Shown here: piece by piece, positions 5,515 through 5,585 of the stretch
How the letters are laid out: every line of letters begins with the position of its first letter
How positions within the stretch are numbered: the first letter of the stretch is position 1
DNA from: an uncultured Lachnospiraceae bacterium
Lineage (GTDB): Bacteria; Bacillota; Clostridia; Lachnospirales; Lachnospiraceae
Reading direction: 5' to 3'
NCBI GenBank assembly: GCA_945787485.1
Contig: CALZHV010000145.1
Span: forward strand, 1-5,585
DNA: 5,585 nucleotides
Program-made: the position numbers and the translations under genes
The notes under the pieces: model-generated
What the model saw: only the letters and a program-made list of their open reading frames with translations
What the model was told of the DNA's origin: nothing
The model's database searches: none

Positions 5515-5520
5515 ATTATA
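5515..5520 (-). promoter_or_regulatory. -10 box of the operon promoter
   Basis: A perfect TATAAT on the minus strand (5520-5515), giving a start near 5508 and a leader of under 20 bases before the ATG at 5491. No good TTGACA-like -35 stands 16-18 bases upstream. That place is taken by one copy of a 13-bp repeat, so the promoter may depend on an activator. Confidence 0.55.
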
Positions 5521-5530
5521 AAAATACATC

Positions 5531-5585
5531 CATGCAGTATTACTGACAGAGTGTACTAATAAAATATTTCTACATGCAGTATTAC
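5531..5585. repeat. Pair of 13-bp direct repeats 42 bp apart upstream of the operon
   Basis: CATGCAGTATTAC occurs at 5531-5543 and again at 5573-5585, the last base of the window, so the second copy may continue. The 42-bp period is four helical turns, which puts both copies on the same DNA face. The first copy extends into the interrupted palindrome CAGTA-T-TACTG (5535-5545). The near copy lies just upstream of the -10 box. The pair looks like binding sites for a regulator, identity unknown. Confidence 0.6.

Noticed and set aside
5531..5585. Direct repeats as the edge of a CRISPR array
   Set aside because: Only two 13-bp copies are seen, shorter than CRISPR repeats, and they sit against a promoter -10 box. 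An array beyond the edge cannot be fully excluded.

Overview
The window is low-GC DNA (about one third G+C by eye) with strong AGGAGG-type ribosome sites, U-tract hairpin terminators, a Cys-anchored lipoprotein, a VanZ-family protein and the end of a CotJC-type spore-coat gene. Together these point to a spore-forming Firmicute of the Clostridia. Lachnospiraceae is my best guess, but that is an inference and not proven by any single marker.

Layout, left to right. (1) Bases 1-431 (+) hold the 3' part of a manganese-catalase-like spore coat gene (cotJC type). It meets a minus-strand lipoprotein gene (545-1228) tail to tail across a bidirectional terminator (474-509). (2) Bases 1229-1629 are a very AT-rich divergent control region. 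It contains a good promoter for the lipoprotein, a weaker candidate promoter for the plus-strand gene, small hairpins in both leaders and an 11-bp tandem repeat. (3) Bases 1630-2190 (+) encode a membrane protein with an N-terminal zinc ribbon, one membrane span and an outside domain. It converges on the next operon, and the shared terminator (2190-2218) contains the stop codon of the opposing gene. (4) Bases 2204-5491 (-) look like one three-gene operon, transcribed right to left: an SbcD/Mre11/YhaO-like metallophosphoesterase, a family 2 glycosyltransferase with a TTG start, and a VanZ-family membrane protein. The gaps are 18 and 33 bases. (5) Bases 5492-5585 are the operon's promoter region, with a TATAAT box and two 13-bp direct repeats exactly 42 bp apart.

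The most unusual item is the phosphoesterase. The fold motifs are recognisable, but four of the eight canonical Mre11/SbcD active-site residues are replaced (GNHD is GQND, one metal-binding His is Tyr, and GHxH is GYKH). Its C-terminal half is a coiled coil split by a two-helix membrane hairpin. It therefore reads as a membrane-anchored, probably nuclease-dead Mre11-like protein, co-transcribed with two envelope-associated genes and with no SbcC/YhaN-type ATPase in view. That combination suggests an envelope or scaffold role rather than ordinary DNA repair, but this is inference.
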